A stretch of DNA of 64,000 nucleotides from Actinoplanes aureus (GTDB taxonomy: Bacteria > Actinomycetota > Actinomycetes > Mycobacteriales > Micromonosporaceae), in the NCBI RefSeq assembly GCF_015704865.1, contig NZ_JADQTO010000005.1, positions 294,691-358,690 on the forward strand, in the 5' to 3' direction. Below the pieces are notes generated by a model. That model saw only the letters and a program-made list of their open reading frames with translations. It was not told the DNA's origin and made no database searches. The position numbers were made by a program, and so were the translations under genes. Every line of letters starts with the position of its first letter. Positions within the stretch are counted from its first letter, which is position 1. Of the stretch, positions 61,792 through 64,000 are shown piece after piece.

Positions 61792-63326
61792 GAGGCTAAC
61801 GATGATAGTTCGGCCGGTTCCAGGGACTCCTGCCAGATCGCCCATCGGGTGTCCGGCCCGAGCGACTTGGCCCGGTACATGGCCAGGTCGGCCCGGTGCA
61901 CCAGCTCGTCGTGGGTCAGCTCGCCGGGACCGGAGACGGCCACCCCGATGCTGGCGGCCAGCGTGATCAGCCGGCCGTCGACGGCCACCGGACCCAGCGC
62001 GGCGGCGATGCGCCCGGCCAGCTCGTACGCCTCCTCCGGAAACCCGACGTCCGGAACGATCACCGCGAACTCGTCGCCGCCCAGCCGGGCCGGCAGCGCC
62101 GGCCCGGGCACGCAGCGCCGCAGCACCTCGGCGAAGGCCACCAGCACCAGGTCACCGGCCTTGTGGCCGAGGGTGTCGTTGACCTGCTTGAACCCGTTCA
62201 TGTCGATCATCAAGATGGCGGTGTGCCGGCCGGTGCGGGCGCCGCGGGCCAGCGTCCGGTCCGACGTGGCCTGGAACCGGCTCCGGTTGGCCAGACCGGT
62301 CAGCCCGTCGGTGCGGGCCTGCTCGTCGCTCTCCCGCTGCACCAGGGTCTGCCGGTAGAGCACCAGCGCGCTGAGCGCGGCACCGCCGAGAGCCATCCCG
62401 CCCCATGGCGAGAACTGGCCTTCGCCGACGGCGGTGGCCAGCATCAGCACGTGCACCACGGCGACCGCACCGAACGGCAGGAACCGGCCGAGCCGGAACT
62501 CCTCCCGCGACTCGCGGGCGACCCCGCCCCGAGCCCGGCACTGCGCCACCGCGGCCGCCACGAGCAGCGCGTCCGCGGTGATCCAGCAGACGAACTGCCA
62601 GGACGCGTGGGTACCCGGTTCGTGCCCGTTCAGGTAGCCGTGCACCGCGTCACCGAGGAACAGGACCAGCGTGCCGGCGGTGAGCAGGCGCAGCGGGCGC
62701 TGCGCGGACTCGTCGGCGCCCCGCAGCAGCGCCCGGGAGGCCACGAAGAGCAGGGCGAGGTCCGCGATCGGGTAGACCGCCGCACTGAAGATCACGCTGG
62801 GGGAGAGGCCGTGGCGCTCCACGTACGGGTCGAACGCCGTGTACCAGAGCACCATCGAACCGCCGACCAGCACGGTCAGCGCGTCCAGAACGGTCTTCGA
62901 ACGGTCCCGGCGGTTCATCGGGGCCAGCGGGAACCGTTGCAACGCGATCAGCAGCGCCACCACGAAGACGACGTGGCTGACGTCCGCGGCGACCGCCGAG
63001 CCGGCGGGGTCGAAGAAGAACACCAGCAGCGGCGTGCTGACGACCAGCACGGCGAAGCAGGCGGCCACCGCTCCCCAGGCCTGCCGCAGCCGGGGCCGCA
63101 GCGCCGTCTTGCGGGCCGCGTGGACGGCCGCCACCAGGCCGAAGACCCCGAACACGAAGCGGGCCAGCTCGGCCACCTCGTCGTACGAGGTGAATCCGGT
63201 CACCAGGGCAGCACTGGAGAGCGCCAGCATCGCGGCGTACAGGCCGCCGAGCAGCAGGTACGCCGAGGCCGAAGCCGGTGCTCGACGGTGCTGCGGCGGC
63301 GGCACACGTCGCGTCCAGGTCTGCAT
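61788..63326 (-). CDS. Membrane-bound diguanylate cyclase (GGDEF)
   Basis: The 512-residue protein has about ten membrane helices (residues 20-320) and a C-terminal GGDEF domain with DGLTGLANRSRF, NGFKQVNDTLGHKAGD and ARLGGDEFAVIVPD. The RxxD inhibitory site is absent. The start is uncertain: ATG at 63326 or 63338, with a GTG at 63410 that would overlap the divergent monooxygenase gene. Its stop overlaps the start of the NDK-like gene. Confidence 0.9.
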   Translation of the reverse strand: MQTWTRRVPPPQHRRAPASASAYLLLGGLYAAMLALSSAALVTGFTSYDEVAELARFVFGVFGLVAAVHAARKTALRPRLRQAWGAVAACFAVLVVSTPLLVFFFDPAGSAVAADVSHVVFVVALLIALQRFPLAPMNRRDRSKTVLDALTVLVGGSMVLWYTAFDPYVERHGLSPSVIFSAAVYPIADLALLFVASRALLRGADESAQRPLRLLTAGTLVLFLGDAVHGYLNGHEPGTHASWQFVCWITADALLVAAAVAQCRARGGVARESREEFRLGRFLPFGAVAVVHVLMLATAVGEGQFSPWGGMALGGAALSALVLYRQTLVQRESDEQARTDGLTGLANRSRFQATSDRTLARGARTGRHTAILMIDMNGFKQVNDTLGHKAGDLVLVAFAEVLRRCVPGPALPARLGGDEFAVIVPDVGFPEEAYELAGRIAAALGPVAVDGRLITLAASIGVAVSGPGELTHDELVHRADLAMYRAKSLGPDTRWAIWQESLEPAELSSLAS

Positions 63327-63393
63327 GACGCCTTGCATCGGTACCGCGGTGGGGCCACTTGAGAAACGGCCGGTTGCAGGGTGGGATCCAGGG

Positions 63394-64000
63394 ATGGTTG
63401 TTCCACACACTCATGACCAGGCCGTCGCAGCCGCCCACCGGCTCGCCGAGCGGCTCGAACCCGGCGCGGCCCAGCGCGACCGCGACGGCGCGGCGGTGAT
63501 CCCGCACGACGCCCTCGCCGACCTGGACGCCTCCGGCCTGCTGGCGATCACGGTTCCGGCCTCCGACGGTGGGCCGGGGCTCGGGCCGCGTACCCTCGCC
63601 GAGGTCGCCCGCGTCCTGGCCGCCGCCGACCCGGCCATCGCCCAGGTGCCGCAGGGCCACTACCTGATGATCGACATCCTGGCCGTGCACGGCACGCCGC
63701 AGGCCCGCAAGCGCCTCTACGGCGACGTGCTCGCCGGCCGCCGGCTCGGCAACGGGCTCGCCGAGCGCGGCGGCAAACACGCGCAGGACCTGAAGACCCG
63801 GATCGCCGGCGGCCGCCTCGACGGCGTCAAGTACTACACCACCGGCGCGCTCACCAGCGCCTGGATCGCGGTCAGCGCACTCGACGAGGGCGACCGGCTG
63901 GTGCTGGCGTTCGTACCGCGCGACGCGGACGGCGTCACCGTCGACACCGACTGGGACATGGTGGGCCAGCGCGCCACGATCAGCGGAACAGCCACGTTCA
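63394..64000 (+). CDS. SfnB/DszC-type flavin-dependent monooxygenase (acyl-CoA-dehydrogenase fold), 5' part
   Basis: About 202 codons are in the window before it runs off the edge. The translation reads LLAITVPASDGGPGLGPRTLAEVARVL, ADPAIAQVPQGHYLMIDIL, GNGLAERGGK, KYYTTGALTSAWIAVSAL and VPRDADGVTVDTDWDMVGQR. This pattern is that of the SfnB family of sulfur-acquisition oxidoreductases, relatives of DszC in sulfone metabolism. They use reduced flavin and oxygen. The ATG at 63394 is the first plausible start. It is divergent from the diguanylate cyclase. No transporter or flavin reductase is visible inside the window. Confidence 0.82.
   Translation, partial: MVVPHTHDQAVAAAHRLAERLEPGAAQRDRDGAAVIPHDALADLDASGLLAITVPASDGGPGLGPRTLAEVARVLAAADPAIAQVPQGHYLMIDILAVHGTPQARKRLYGDVLAGRRLGNGLAERGGKHAQDLKTRIAGGRLDGVKYYTTGALTSAWIAVSALDEGDRLVLAFVPRDADGVTVDTDWDMVGQRATISGTATF

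Noticed and set aside
62650..63780. A 376-codon minus-strand frame over the start of the monooxygenase and the diguanylate cyclase
   Set aside because: It is in the wrong frame for both genes, and its product is Arg/Gly-rich and spans two unrelated coding regions.

Overview
The window is very GC-rich DNA, with strong G/C bias at third codon positions, many GTG/TTG starts and tightly packed genes. It belongs to an actinomycete. The mix of an F420-type PPOX protein, a mycothiol-dependent-isomerase-like protein, a spore-photoproduct-lyase-like radical SAM enzyme, PAS/SpoIIE signalling and many membrane diguanylate cyclases suits a filamentous, spore-forming lineage such as Micromonosporaceae (Actinoplanes-like). 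The phylum is well supported; the family is an inference. No rRNA, tRNA, CRISPR array, prophage or transposase gene was seen.

Layout. 1-0.85 kb: 5' end of an SDR-like gene (minus strand), then a non-coding stretch holding a 52-55 bp tandem repeat array split by a 340-bp MITE-like element. 0.8-7.25 kb: a two-gene minus operon with a membrane-anchored beta-sandwich protein and a giant MMPL/RND transporter whose C-terminal tail of about 1,150 residues is built from peptide repeats. 7.4-12.7 kb: FKBP isomerase, YaaA, a STAS protein, CopC-CopD and phosphoglucomutase. 12.7-21.3 kb: GGDEF-EAL protein, MFS transporter, 6-phosphogluconate dehydrogenase, MazF/PemK-like protein, ANTAR-PAS-SpoIIE phosphatase and a lipoprotein. 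21.4-26.9 kb: truncated hemoglobin, erythromycin-esterase-like enzyme, secreted lipase, methyltransferase, radical SAM enzyme and an Lrp regulator. 27-30.5 kb: methionine-gamma-lyase-like and E1-dehydrogenase-like genes which, with the divergent Lrp gene, match the mdeR-mdeA-mdeB catabolic locus. 30.5-37 kb: a broken MFS gene, glutamate-synthase-like protein, glgX, MerR regulator and a secreted protein. 37-42 kb: two paralogous aldo/keto reductases with the same MerR-type promoter, flanking an ECF sigma factor with its membrane partner. 42-53 kb: a GH32-like pseudoenzyme candidate, ChaB, DUF1810, DLH, small enzymes, a Zn-dehydrogenase, DacB and an AlkZ-like protein. 53-64 kb: EamA/LysR pair, mycothiol-isomerase-like protein, epoxide hydrolase, HNH nuclease, two more diguanylate cyclases, a degenerate NDK-like protein and the start of an SfnB-type monooxygenase.

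How the genes work together. Central carbon and glycogen metabolism (pgm, gnd, glgX), methionine catabolism to propionyl-CoA (mde-like genes) and cyclic-di-GMP signalling (three GGDEF proteins) are the recognisable themes. The most unusual items are the repeat-built tail of the MMPL protein, the MITE-like element behind it, the shared MerR-type leaderless promoters of the two reductases, the GH32-like protein lacking its acid/base glutamate, and the NDK-like protein translationally coupled to a diguanylate cyclase.
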